A DNA stretch of 64,000 nt from Hemibagrus wyckioides (GCF_019097595.1 NC_080713.1:7666199-7730198), one strand, 5' to 3'; counted from the stretch's first letter, positions 47,575 through 59,521 are shown. Notes: generated by a model from the sequence alone, not told the origin. Program-made: numbers and translations.

Positions 47575-48086
47575 TCACACACACATCACTTCCTGCAGCT
47601 CACCTGCAGTAAAATGACCACCACATTTACAGGAAATTCAATCCTACCTGAAAAAACAAACGTGACTCAGGTGTAAATAGGGGTTTACCTGAAGCACCCA
47701 CAGGATTCAGGATCAGGTCAAAACAAGAGTGCGATACTGGAACTGTCGTCGGGGTTGAGTATACACTATCACCTGAAACTGCCCATCACCCCCCACCCCC
47801 TTGAATAATATGCCTTTCACTGGCACATCAGTAGCATCAGAATCCTTATTTTACATGTAGCTTCAGTGTGTTACTCTTTCTTGGCTAGTCTTGTGTATTT
47901 TACAGAATATATTAAAGATGAAGTGATTAACAAGGACTTCTCGAACCAAAAAATGTGCAAACGTTTTGGAACGGCAGGTTTTTCCGCATACATGAGCTCA
48001 CAGATGCCCACGATTGGCTAGTGTCACTTTGATTGCCAGGGCTAGAGCTAAAGTTAACTCTTTCCTGTTGCTCCACATGGCAAACC

Positions 48087-48089
<3 letters not shown>
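47575..48089. other. Non-coding sequence
   Basis: Nothing recognised between the 26-bp array and the GATA/GACA array. Confidence 0.5.
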
Positions 48090-48178
<89 letters not shown>

Positions 48179-48197
48179 GATAGATAGACAGACAGAC

Positions 48198-48269
<72 letters not shown>

Positions 48270-48278
48270 CAGGCAGAC

Positions 48279-48350
<72 letters not shown>

Positions 48351-48363
48351 CAGACAGGCAGAC

Positions 48364-48458
<95 letters not shown>

Positions 48459-48468
48459 GCAGACTAAC

Positions 48469-48536
<68 letters not shown>

Positions 48537-48546
48537 CAGGCAGACA

Positions 48547-48595
<49 letters not shown>
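48090..48595. repeat. (GA)n then (GATA)n/(GACA)n compound microsatellite
   Basis: A GA run at 48090-48122, then about 470 bases of GATA tracts regularly punctuated by GACAGACAGGCAGACTAGATA-like blocks. The punctuation recurs about every 75-105 bases, another case of higher-order duplication. Confidence 0.97.
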
Positions 48596-48925
48596 GCTAA
48601 ATATAGTATTAGTCCTCAGACAGGACAATTACACATTTCATACGAACACAATACATTCAAAAACATTCAGAAACACAACACACAAGTGTAATACAATGTC
48701 TGATGTCCTGTGTGTTTAAAGCATAGGAACAAAGCTGTAGGAACAAAACTCTTACTATAGTTAGTCCTCCTACATATAAGTAGTCTATACCTACAGCCAG
48801 ATGGGGGGGGATGGTTGTGAGAAATACTCATGGAGTGGGTTATATGTGCTTTCCCAATCGAGGCTGAAGTCACACAGTCAGATAACTTGGGAGTAGGATT
48901 ACCAGTAAAGTAGATAGTTATTCTA
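48596..48925 (-). mobile_element. Possible 3' end of a LINE-like retroposon, reverse orientation
   Basis: Read on the minus strand, this ends in CCTGTCTGAGGACTAATACTATATTTAG and runs straight into TCTG/TCTA tetranucleotides. Fish LINE 3' ends that finish in a tetranucleotide repeat have this arrangement, as I remember them. No reverse transcriptase remnant is visible, so this is a guess from structure only. Confidence 0.35.
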
Positions 48926-48929
48926 AATG

Positions 48930-50078
48930 CCATTTATTTTGGATTTCTGCTTAAGTATGCAAGCTATTAGAAAAGAAAGCTGTCTGTAAACACTCGTGCA
49001 GTTTTTCTTCTCTGCTGAAATGTTTGCGCTGCTATTCCAGCCCTCTCCTCTCCGCTGTTGTTTTGGCTGATGGAGCGAGACACGTCTCAACCTGCAGCCT
49101 GCGAGATGTTTGTGTTTAGACGATGAGCTTCTGAACCTGTTGCAAGTTCCAACACACTTCCGAAAGGGGAAATAAAATGTTTTTTTTTAGCAGATCGTAT
49201 CTGTTTTTTATTTTCCGATGACGACAGTGAGAGAGGAAAAAGCGTGAGAGTAATGGAATAGATATGACGTAGCAATAAAAAAATAATAATAATAATTTTT
49301 TTAAGATGGAGCCGAAAAGGAGGTTAGGTTATTCCAGGTTTCTCCAGGGCCGGTTATTACAACTAATACAAGAGGGGGTGCCAGAAGCGAGGAGCCGAGA
49401 GAACGTGTATGGTGTGTGTACTCGTATATATGTGTGTGTGTGTGTGTATATGAGATTCCAGTACAGATATCAGCCCCTGAGATTTATATAGTTATTACCG
49501 AGAGCCATTCTCTCTCGCACACACTCGATGAGATACGAGGCCGCACGGAGTATTTGCCAATCGCATCGCGGGCGGAGCGTGATAGCGATAAGACTTTGCG
49601 TTGTATTAAAAATCCATCGGTGAACCCCTGCTGTGGCGTGGTTAAATATTTGCACTATTTCTATGTTATTTATACATGCACACAAAAACACTGTGGCTGA
49701 TTACAGCCCATTATCAGATGTTTAGAAAGACTTGTTGTAGTATGCAGTATTGAATCTGGGGTGCCAATATTTTAGAAATTTGTAAATTTTCATTAAGTAA
49801 GTGTACAATTCAGGTCCCCCCCCCCCCTCATCTGGTCTAATGAATGGAAGTCCTGCGCTGATCCATTTTAAACACAGCCACAGGGTACACACTGCCCCTT
49901 TAAAAGGTCTCTAAATGAAACTTAACGATGATCCATGCTGACACGTAAGCAACGCTAAAGCGATTAACACAATGCTATATAAGTTGTGTGTTAAAGGTCA
50001 TCCGGTTCTGCCAGATGCGCTAGTAATGGCGTTCACACGTACAGAGACCATTCATCTTCAGTAAGAGCTGAGGGGAAA
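48930..50078. other. Non-coding sequence
   Basis: A TG run at 49431-49447 and a C run at 49817-49827. The interval 49500-49660 is unique and CpG-rich. A remnant of the MITE at 13427 may lie at 50030-50060 (GCGTTCACACGTACAGAGACC). Confidence 0.45.
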
Positions 50079-50080
50079 TA

Positions 50081-50562
50081 CACTGAACAGGCATAACATT
50101 ATGACCAGTGACAGGTGAAGTGAATAAGACTGGTTATCTCTTCATCATGGCACCTGTTAGTGGGTGGGATATATTAGGCAGCAAGTGTAAGGATTTGAGC
50201 GAGTTTGAAGAAGGGCCAAATTGTGATGGCTAGACGTCTGGATCAGAGCGTCTCCAAAACTGCAGCTCTTGTGGGGTATTCCCAGTCTGCAGTGGTCAGT
50301 ATCTATCAAAAGTGGTCCAAGAACCAGCAACAGGGTCGTGGGCGGTCAAGGCTCATTGATACACGTGGGGAACGAAGGCTGGCCCGTGTGATCCAATCCA
50401 ACAGACGAGCTACTGTTGCTCAGATTGCTGAAGAAGGTAATGCTGGTTCTGATAGAAAGGTGTCAGAATACACACTGCAGGACAGGTCAGAGCTGTTTGG
50501 GCAGCAATAGGGGTACCAACACAATATTAGGCAGGTATTCATAATGTTATGCCTGATTGGTG
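50081..50562 (+). mobile_element. Tc1-like element, family A, both ends intact, internally deleted
   Basis: TA-flanked terminal repeats at both ends (CACTGAACAGGCATAACATTATG left; the complement ends at 50562). The leader is shortened and lacks the usual ATG context. The same jump from the helix-turn-helix region to the element's last ~85 bases occurs near 50480. Confidence 0.9.
50205..50510 (+). pseudogene. Tc1-like transposase, DNA-binding half only, open frame
   Basis: A ~100-codon uninterrupted frame ([20 protein letters not shown] onward) covers both helix-turn-helix parts: [20 protein letters not shown], then [20 protein letters not shown]. It stops shortly after the internal-deletion junction. 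A few codons are deleted in the linker (near 50325). The catalytic domain is absent, so it cannot transpose, though it could in principle still bind terminal repeats. Confidence 0.8.
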
Positions 50563-50565
50563 TAT

Positions 50566-50937
50566 AGTGTCAGGGTATGTTATGTGGCTCAGTGCTTAAA
50601 GCATTGAGCTGCTGATTGATTGAAAGAGTGCCATTTCAGATTTCGGTAAAGTCATCAACATCGACATGCGCTTCAATTAAGATCGTTATGTATTTCATCT
50701 GGATCTGATCCAGCCTCGCCCGCCACTTTACGACGGAAAAATATGTATTTTGGTGCCGTGAAAGATTTGTATAAAATGCTACGAGCTACAGTACAGTCAC
50801 CTGCTTATCTAAGCTCTTCCTTTGACGCTGTTTTGATAAACAGAGACAGCTGCCTTCACCAGCAGCTTCAAAAACTAATTACCAGGAAAGGTAGAAAACA
50901 TACAGGCAGGTGCATGATCGACAGTTTAGCAGGCGTG

Positions 50938-50974
<37 letters not shown>

Positions 50975-51475
50975 AAAAATTCCATAGCTCCAAATCGTAA
51001 ACCCGTGCCGCCTGTCGCTGTTGAAAAGAACGTGAAAGGGAAGAGAGAGAGAAGAAAAACAACACGAAGGTCGTCTCGGAGCCAATAACAAGAGTAACAC
51101 TTTCACTCAAAGTTTACTTGCGTGCGTTCAGAGTAAGCTGGAGTACTTAACGTGTCATTACGATATCAAATGAACTCATCGTCTCTTCGCTGCCAGTCAT
51201 CAGTCATGACTAAGATGATGTAATTACCATCATTAGCGTTTAATGTGCCTGTGTGGTCGCCGTCTGCAGTAGGTGAGAGACTTAATATACTTCAAATGCT
51301 TGTGGATATTTACACAACACAAGGGCTTGATTTGTTTTCTGTTGATGTTCAGACCTAACGTCAATTTGGCGTCACTTGCTGAGCTCTGGAGTTTCCCCCC
51401 AAGTTTCCAAGTAGGAGTTCTGAGTTAAGGGAGACGTTTTCTCTGGAGTTGGAAGATTTATAAGAGTCAGTCTGG
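50566..51475. other. Non-coding sequence with TG repeat and a single copy of the 220-bp repeat
   Basis: TG run at 50939-50971. The interval 51315-51450 (TTGTTTTCTGTTGATGTT, CACTTGCTGAGCTC, GGAGTTCTGAGTTAAGG) is a diverged relative of the tandem unit at 25400. Nothing else was recognised. Confidence 0.6.
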
Positions 51476-51477
51476 CT

Positions 51478-51608
<131 letters not shown>

Positions 51609-51611
51609 TTG

Positions 51612-52840
51612 TGACACAAAGCACGATTTGTCTGTTGTTTTTTTGTTGTTGTTGTTACATTCAGGGTAAACAGTATAGAACGAATCTCTCGCACTCAACC
51701 CTCAAGTTCCTCAAACTCTGAAGAAGGAGTCTGAGCGAGTGTGAGAAAAAAGGAAAGAGAAAGAAGCCATTCTTCCTCTCTCTGCAGCTGTTGTTGTAAT
51801 GTGGCGCGACAGAGCCAAATCCAGGAGGAAGGGCTTTGTGCTTTCTTCCCCTGGCTGACCTTGCCGGAGGTCACAGTCCCCCTAAACAGAGATAACGAGG
51901 CGTCACCGCCTCCTTCCTCGCCTCCTTCCTCACCTCTCTGCCAGCCTTGAGTGTGAGTGATTGCCTGAAACACACTGCCTGTTGCTGGCAGCCGCATAAC
52001 TCACAGCAATAAAAAACACACACACACACTCAGCAGTGGTTCACTCAAGCACAATCAATTGACCTCTTTTGGATCGCTTTCATGAATAAATGTAATTGAG
52101 AGTCAGTAAGAGGTTAAAGGTGTGTGTGTGTTTTTAAAGGCTCTTGACCAGTGAATGGATGTGTTTGGAAAAAGAAAAACACACAACACATTCAATAGAC
52201 AACAAAACTGTGATTTCGTACGTAACTGCGATGAAATATAGCACAATGTTTAACGGCATTTCTGGAAATTTCCATGGCTAGATAGCAGCATGAGGACAGA
52301 TCTTCCACAGGGTCTTATTTGGGTAGATATGAAAGATTTTAACATTCTCAGACAAGCCAATCCCATCCATAATTCTCTTCATATGAAGAATGCACCTTAC
52401 ACTTCTCCCTTTGCTTATCCAGACTAAAGTGTTTTGTAGCGTCTGTCAAAAACAAATCCCCGTGTTAAGTCCGAGTTCAAGCATACCATCGAGTTAGTAC
52501 AAGACGAAAGGAAAACACACACATGTCCAGGGATGTATTTCTTTTTGTTAAATGAATGAAGATAAGTGCCCGATGAAGAGACAGGTCTTTTAGGGTTTGT
52601 TTGAAGGCACTCAGTGACTCAGCTCTTCAGACAGCCAGGGAAGGTTAATAAAATCCTGCTGAACACACAGGCCACAGGAGATGGAGATCTTTGCCAACAT
52701 CTAAGGTTTAGATACAGCAATACAAGAGCATGTGCAAACTCAGTCAGCAAACCAAATGTGACTAAGAGGAAATGAGACAGGAATTCCTGAAAAGGCATGC
52801 ATTTGGTTCAGGAAGCTCTTTGTCAGCTATAAATAATTAT
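51612..52840. other. Non-coding sequence with a candidate regulatory block
   Basis: The interval 51740-51960 is unique and GC-richer. It contains the everted half-site pair listed separately. CA run at 52015-52030. No exon was recognised. Confidence 0.45.
51856..51873. promoter_or_regulatory. Everted nuclear-receptor half-sites, spacing 6 (ER6-like)
   Basis: TGACCT and AGGTCA are separated by six bases (TGCCGG). Both half-sites are perfect consensus. ER6 is a known geometry for RXR heterodimers. Binding is not shown, and a match of this length will also occur by chance across a genome. Confidence 0.3.
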
Positions 52841-52844
52841 GTTT

Positions 52845-52925
52845 ATGGTGTTTGGCAGATGCCTTAATCCAGATAACATTATATGTATCTCATTTTTTAT
52901 ACAGCATCACTAAGCTACCACATCC
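52845..52925 (-). mobile_element. SINE tail fragment, reverse orientation
   Basis: GTTTGGCAGATGCCTTAATCCAGATAACATTATATGTATCTCATTTTTTATAC matches the tail of the SINE at 13085 with many changes. It lies just left of the family B element at 52969. Confidence 0.55.
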
Positions 52926-52968
52926 CTTAACATGATTAAGTAAATTACGTATAAACACTAAGTATGTA

Positions 52969-53442
52969 CACAATATAGCCAAAAGTTTTGGAACAGCCCT
53001 CCACATCATTGAATTTAGGGGTTTGGGCTTGGCCCCTTAGTTCCAGTGAAAAGGAACTCTTAATGCTTCAGCATACCAAGACATTTTGGACAATTTCATG
53101 CTCCCAAATTTGTGGGGACAGTTTGGGGATGACCCCTTCTTGTTCCAACATGACTACACACCAGTGCACAAAGCAAAGTCCTGACCTTAACCCGATAGAA
53201 CACCTTTGGGATGAATTAGAGCAGAGACTGCGAGCCAGGCCTTCTTGTCCAACATCAGTGCCTGACCTCACAAATGTGCTTCTAGAGGAATGGTCAAAAA
53301 TTCCCATAAACACACTCCTAAACCTTGTGGAAAGCCTTCCCAGAAGAGTTGAAGGTGTTATAGCTGCAAAGGGCGGGTCAACTCCATATTACATTCATGT
53401 GCATGTAAAGGCAGATGTCCCAAAACTTTTGGAAATATAGTG
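52969..53442 (+). mobile_element. Tc1-like element, family B, best-preserved non-inverted copy
   Basis: TA-flanked ends: CACAATATAGCCAAAAGTTTTGG at the left and CCAAAACTTTTGGAAATATAGTG at the right. The interior is the 3' half of a Tc1-type transposase gene with the first part of the gene missing. All family B copies in this window begin coding at about the same point, so the internal deletion is a property of the family. Confidence 0.9.
52988..53440 (+). pseudogene. Tc1-like transposase, C-terminal catalytic half, open frame
   Basis: A 150-codon frame. The carboxy part (from about residue 60) is in the transposase frame: SPDLNPIEHLWDELEQRLRA with the catalytic glutamate, then PDLTNVLLEEWSKIPINTLL and NLVESLPRRV. 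The amino part is shifted: the segment with the second aspartate (FQHDY-type) lies in another frame near 53140-53160. A ~45-base deletion removes the region between them. The first aspartate and the DNA-binding domain are missing. Confidence 0.8.
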
Positions 53443-53444
53443 TA

Positions 53445-55046
53445 TATTAAATCTTCTTGTTTTGCCCAGCAGTAGTTGGATTTTATTGTTTAAAGTGAAT
53501 GAGTAAACATACAGATGGTCAAGCTGCAAAATGTGTGTGTGTGTGTTTGAAGTGAACACATATGTCATTGTAACTGAGAGGACTGAAACAGATCCGTCAC
53601 AGGATAGCTCGAAACAGCTCCCGAAGCTCCTGCTACGTTTTTCAAAGTGCGCTTGCTTTCCGTCTTCACCTCCTCTTTAGCAAGCCGAAGGCCCATGCAG
53701 AGAGCTTATCGAAAAGACTGCTGCCATGTAGATGAAGTGAGAAAGGGAAGGCGAAGAGAAACGCGAGCGAAGGTTAAGTAGAAGGAACAGGCAATGCCGA
53801 GCGAGCTTTTTATAGCAGCAGCGATGCGCTGAAGCCTGATCCTGTCTGACTTCAATATTAAAGCCCCGTCACTGTGACTCAGATTCTCTCTGCCTCCCTC
53901 GCTCTGTCGCTCACTCAGGCTTTTAACTCCTCTAGAACAACTCTCCCTGTTCCGTTTTCTTGTGCGTCTATTTATACATGAAGCAGAAGAGAACCTCTCA
54001 TACCTTTCTCGTTCCTCAGAAATCATTACAGCACCTCTTTTGAGTAACGTCCAGTCGTGACGGATCCCGAGGGCGAGTGGTTGAATACAGGTTGCAGCGA
54101 TTTACCGCTCTACGTGTGTGTTTTATATCATTCCTGCTCTGCCTGCAAATCTGGGGTTTAGATTAAGTTTAGCAACCACCAGGTGCTTCAACATGCTGAC
54201 CGTCTCCCGTCACGTCACCTCACAGCGGTTACATGAGCTACGTGCTATTATTCACATGGTGCTAAATCTGTCAGCACCTTTGCATACCTCACCATCGTGA
54301 CAAGACCAGTGCACATTCTCTTCTCTTCTTTAGAACGCAGCTGGCCAAGGAAAAGCCCCCGCTGAGTCACTACACGCCGCTCTACACTCCACTTTAAAGA
54401 TTTCTGGCACCTGTGTGACAAACGCAGCGAAGCCAAGTCATGGTCACCTCTGCACAAGGGTTTTTTTTTTAATATATATGTAAATGTGAGGCAAGGTAAA
54501 GACATTACAGGTTTTTTGCCCTAGGCTAGAGGAAGCGAGACAGACTGTAGACCCAGACCTTTTTTTTTTTTTTTTTTTTTAACACTGCTGTTACTGCTAA
54601 TGATATTTGTGCCAAGAGAGGAAAAGAGAGATTAAGCTAAATGCACAAGACAAAATCTGCCTCGAAATCCTCTCCTGTCATTCAGCTTCCTCACTTCAAG
54701 CAGAGCTTTCTTTCTATCTTTAGCTCCGGTCTATTTTTCTGTTAAACACAGGATTCACAGGAGCTATTATAGTTAGAAGTTTTTAAAATGAAGGATATAT
54801 AAAGTAAACAATTCCCTAAATCCTTACCATGGAAAAGGGTAATGCTATGAGCACAGTCAAAAGTGGTTTAAATTGCCCGCTTATGTCTATATTTAACTAC
54901 ATTCTTTCTTAATCCCTCTTTCCTGAAACACTTCTGCGTCACGTGAAAGACCAAAAATTGCATCCTGTATCACTAACGATGGAAAACCATGTGATTTTGG
55001 GAGGTGTATGACTGTTCCACTGAATTCTGTGTGTTTTATTTTGCAG
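53445..55046. other. Non-coding sequence upstream of the SIPA1L exon
   Basis: TG at 53533-53546, poly-T at 54561-54580. No second upstream exon was recognised. This is probably the end of an intron, because the transcript enters through an acceptor at 55047. Confidence 0.55.
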
Positions 55047-55278
55047 GTCTGTGCCAGGAGTGACCTCTGCCCCTTTGCCACTTCTCTGTGACTGACGAGG
55101 TCTATCTGGGGAGGCGTGGTCCTGCCCCACCGAAACAACATGTGCATAGGAAGCAGAGGACAAAGCCAGCGTGTGGAGCCCCTGCTTGCTCCTCTCAGCT
55201 CGGGATGCACTCTTCCCTCCAGCCTTTCCCCTTCTCCCCTTTGCCCAGTTTTACGGCCCTGATACCGCACCGGGCACC
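55047..55278 (+). other. sipa1l3: 5' UTR part of the first coding exon of the SIPA1L3-like gene
   Basis: A good acceptor (TGTTTTATTTTGCAG, ending at 55046) precedes a stretch that is GC-richer than the upstream DNA and runs into the start codon. There is no in-frame ATG before 55279. Two short upstream reading frames are present: 55140-55262 (40 codons) and 55205-55282 (25 codons). The second overlaps the start codon. The acceptor means that at least one further 5' non-coding exon lies upstream. It was not found. The acceptor choice is inferred, not proven. Confidence 0.65.
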
Positions 55279-56620
55279 ATGAGCGCATATAGAGACCCTG
55301 GCCCTCTCTCTCAGCCCCTCCCCCCTGTTCACCTGCGCCTGCCGCTCCACAATGGCCACGCCTCTCCGGCCGACGGCAGCTTATCCCGCATCTCCGTGCC
55401 CAAGATGGGCGTACGGGCTCGCATCGCCGATTGGCCCCCGAGGAGGGAGCATTCCCGAGAATCGCTGCTGGAAAATGGGCAGGGTGAGAGCAGTAGTGGC
55501 GAGGAGGGGTTTAACCGAGGGGGCATGGCAAGGGTGCCACAGCTACGACGCAGCAAAGATGCAGAGTTTCGAGAGGGAAGGATTCCTAGGGATGTCCCAG
55601 GTTCTCCTGCACGTTTCCGGATCTCGGGATTCGCTCCGCTGCGCCAGCGTTCTAGCAGTGAGATCACGTTGAGCGAACAGGATGAAACGGAAGTCGAAGG
55701 TCGTCTGTTCCGGGTGTACGGCAGCACGTCGTCCATCAACGTCCAGGCCGTGCCTGAGGAGAGCTTCTTCGACATGCTCAGTCAGTTCCAGCAGGAGATG
55801 CCAGACCAGCGCAGTGCTGCCCCTGCCAGGCTGGGAGAACTACTGCGAGCCGAATCCTCCCTCATCCCGTCCCCTTCTCCTGTCCCCTCCATCCCTCGCT
55901 CTGAAGAGCGCCCCGAGAGCCGCGTGCGCAAAAAGAGTGGCGGTACAGAATCGTCCCTCGGGAGCACATCCCTGTTTCGGAAGCTTCGCAACGCCAACAA
56001 GGGAGATTCCGAAGCATCACGAGGTGACTCTGAGGAGACGCGACAGGCGGAGACTTCACTCAAGCCATGGCTGTGCGTCCGCAGCTTTGCACACTATGAC
56101 TCCCAAAGCCTCTTGTTTGACCTCCATGAGGCAGCTGCCCAGCGCAGTTACGCAGCCCAAAGACGTAACACAGCCACAGGGGCCTCCTCGGCGTCTGCCA
56201 CTTCCTCAGCAGCCGTCTCATTGGCTGTGTCCCGTGCTCTGGCGCTGGGCGGAGCCGAACCCACCTTCTCCAGTACGGATGATTTAAGTTTGCTAATAGA
56301 GGGCTCTACCTTGGGCATGGAAGCCTCAGACTCGGCAGGGCTGGACAGCTTGAACTCAGGTCCTCAGCATCAGCTCCTGCTTACCTGCCCCAATTTCCTG
56401 AACGAGACTGGGAGTTATGGCGAGCGCAACGTGAGCTTCCTGAGCTCATGGGCAGAGCGTGGGGAGGCCAGACTACGTATGCGCTGTACTAATGCTAGCA
56501 TAGCTGTGTTAGAGGTGGGGCCAGAAGAGCAGGACACACGCATGGACAGACTGCAGAATCACTGCATAGAGCACGTGGACCTGGGAGCACGATACTACCG
56601 GGAATATTTCCACGGGAAAG
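55279..56620 (+). CDS. sipa1l3: SIPA1L3-like, first coding exon (residues 1-447)
   Basis: The start ATG sits in GCACCATGAG, a strong Kozak context with a purine at -3, and is the first in-frame ATG after the acceptor. It yields MSAYRDPG, which parallels the remembered start of human SIPA1L3. The exon is 1342 bases (447 codons plus one base). It encodes a Ser/Pro/Arg-rich, mostly disordered region with short conserved blocks. It ends at CACGGGAAAG followed by GTATAA. The extra G pairs with AG of the next exon to give Glu-448. If unspliced, the frame runs 52 codons into the intron and stops at 56776. Confidence 0.95.
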
Positions 56621-59430
56621 GTATAAAGTACATCATGTTTCTACACGCACACATAGACATGCATAATACAGCGAGACAAAAAGCAAGAAAAAGCTGGTCA
56701 CCTCTCTTGGTTATTTATCCCACACACATTGGAATCATGAACAGTAAATGCCATCAGAGTTTGGCTCACACCATGTAGCTGTGTATCAAGATGGCTGCCA
56801 GAACTGTTTTTAGAAATGAAGTCGCATAAGCGTCTTAATTCTAAACAGGCATTTTTAAGCTTCCCTTACTCTTTAGTGAGATTTTAGTTACTAAACCTAA
56901 TAAGTAAAGCAGACACCAAACAACTTTTTAAAAAAAAGTCGTCCTTATAAACTAGCAACCTCCAGTCCCAGTCTCAAACTCTCAAACTAGACGTACATCT
57001 GTCTTCCAAATGTGAATCCATCTGGGGGTCTTAAATGCCAGTGTTGTAAACTACTCCAACCGCACGCTCCAAAAATAACTTAATTGTCACTACATTAGCT
57101 AAGACCTTGCTGATAGCGGGTTCTCCAAAAGTCATGCTCTTAAAGGAGAGTTGGTTAGATAATGGCTAGGGCACCAGAAACGAGCTGTATCTCTGCCTTA
57201 AGGACCTTTAGCCTCCATGAATCTACGTTCACACATACAGCAACAAAGTGACCAGAGACCTTTCATTTTCAATTAAAGCTGGCGAATCTGACCATATGAG
57301 CAACAGCAGCCGGTGACGACTACATGTGGGCGTGGTTAACTACGCAAATATGGAGTGCCTGAGTGCAGCGACTACCGCACATGACCTGTGGCAGAGAGCA
57401 CACACTGCTTCCTCTTCATTTCATTTGGTGGCATGATGATATAGGATATTTAATAGGATATGATGCCCACCCACTGAGAACCGTTATTACTATGGCAACA
57501 AGTAATAGGAACACCTACTGGTCACTTCATAGTAGAGTGACTGGATACTTGGAGAAATAAAATCGCTCCATTTGAGAACTTAGTATTACATTGACATGTC
57601 ACTCAGCTTAATGCCCATCTTAATGCGGGATTTTATTTTGCTATTGATTTACAGAAAAAAGATAACCGTGTAGGAAGGCACTGGTATTTGTGTCAGGTAT
57701 ACAGGAGATACTGTGATCATTTACTTAAATATAATGAACCTGCTACAGTATGAATATGAGTTAGAAACTGTTGCTCGTGAGAGAGAGAAAGAGAGAGAGC
57801 ATGTCAGGTCTGAATGCATTGAGGCATTCATGCTTCCTTTCTTCTAGTTCTTGCACATTTCATCAGTCACCGTCTCTCATCTGTTAAATATGCTACACCG
57901 GGCTGGCATAACATTATGGCCACCTGCCTAATATTATCTTGGTCCCTCTTTTACTGCCAAAACATCCCTGACCCGTCATGCACTGTGTATTCTGACACCT
58001 TTCTATCAGATCCAGCATTAACTTCTTCAGTAACCTGAGCAACAGTAGCTCGTCTGTTGGATCGGATCACACGGGCCAGCCTTCGCTCCCCATGTGCATC
58101 AATGAGACTTGGCCGGCCATGACCCTGTCGCCGGGTCACCACTGTTCCTTCCCTGGACCACTTTTGATAGATACTGACCACTGCAGACCAGGAACACCCC
58201 ACAAGAGCTGCAGTTTTGGAGATGCTCTGATCCAGTCGTCTAGCCCTCACAATTTGGCCCTTCTTCAAACTCGCTCAAATCCTTACACTTGACCATTTTT
58301 CCTGCTTCTAACACATCAACTTTGAGGAAAAAATGTTCACTTGCTGCCTAATATATCCCACCCACTAACAGGTGCCATGATGAGGAGATAATCAGTCTTA
58401 TTCACTTTTCCCAGTAATATATAGATGCTCTGTGTTGGACATAAATTCTGCCGAGACAGAAATCCACGGGGAAATTACCATGTTATTAATTATCTTTCAC
58501 ATAGTTGACTTTTATAGTGTTTACTTAATGACGGCAGGTTGCCACACCTGGTAAGCAATATTTCATCGTGTTAATGATTCTACAATTGAGGTGTGTGTGT
58601 GCATGTGCGTGTGTGTATTTGGCTTGAGATTGCACGCGTGTGCCAGGCACACAGCGGTACTGCCCTGTCTAGACAATCCCAGGCCGAGGAAGACTGCGTC
58701 CTTCACGTCCTTGGCTTAATGAAGTATTTCATTTCCGTTCACTCGTCTCCGATTTCTTCCGATGTTTCTTACAAAACTCCAGAAGCCATATCCTGAACTG
58801 GAACCATGGGATGAAAGACGTCTCAACGCTGACATTTAAGACACTAGGAATTAAATCCCGTAGTGCTGCCCAGTGGTTAGTGACAAATCACACACTTGGA
58901 GGAGAAAGATGCTGAATGAATGCTCTCTAGCTGCGTCACCTTATACTTGCGTGCAAGACTATTTAAGGTCGCTATATCTGCGTGCTCTTGTGTTGAGTGC
59001 TTTGTCAACAGCTCTGCCTTGCTCAGGAATGCTCTTAAGACCTGCAGGAAGGAAAAAAGACGTTTGGCCATTTTGAACAGGCAGGATATTAATGCCGCTC
59101 AACCGAACATGACCTTCTCAAGTTTATTCATTCCGGCCTTAATCACTCCTTTACCCCCTCTGTCCTTTCCTCCGTCTCATTCTTTTATTCACTGTGTTTA
59201 TAGAAGTGTACGTCTGGTATAAGACACACCGGAACAGTTTGGGACTCGCTAATTCTAATCTGTTGAGGGTGGCTTGTAGGTGAATCGGGACGATGCACTA
59301 TACTTGAAAATGAATCTGTATCTGACCAATCAGATGTGAGAATTCAGCAGCCCAGCAGTCTACTTAACTTCATGATGAACTACATTTGCTAGATATTGTT
59401 TAGAAGATCACACTGTACCTTTTTTGTTTT

Positions 59431-59481
<51 letters not shown>

Positions 59482-59485
59482 GTCC

Positions 59486-59521
<36 letters not shown>

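Noticed and set aside
48090..48595. CRISPR-like regularly spaced repeats
   Set aside because: Tetranucleotide microsatellite in vertebrate DNA. The spacers are themselves GATA repeats.
55171..55278. Upstream extension of the SIPA1L3-like frame by 36 residues
   Set aside because: It would begin at a GTG codon. No in-frame ATG exists before 55279, and the strong Kozak ATG with an MSAYRD start matches the family.
55329..55775. Minus-strand open frames of 100-150 codons over the first coding exon
   Set aside because: Shadow frames of a GC-rich coding exon without any known domain.
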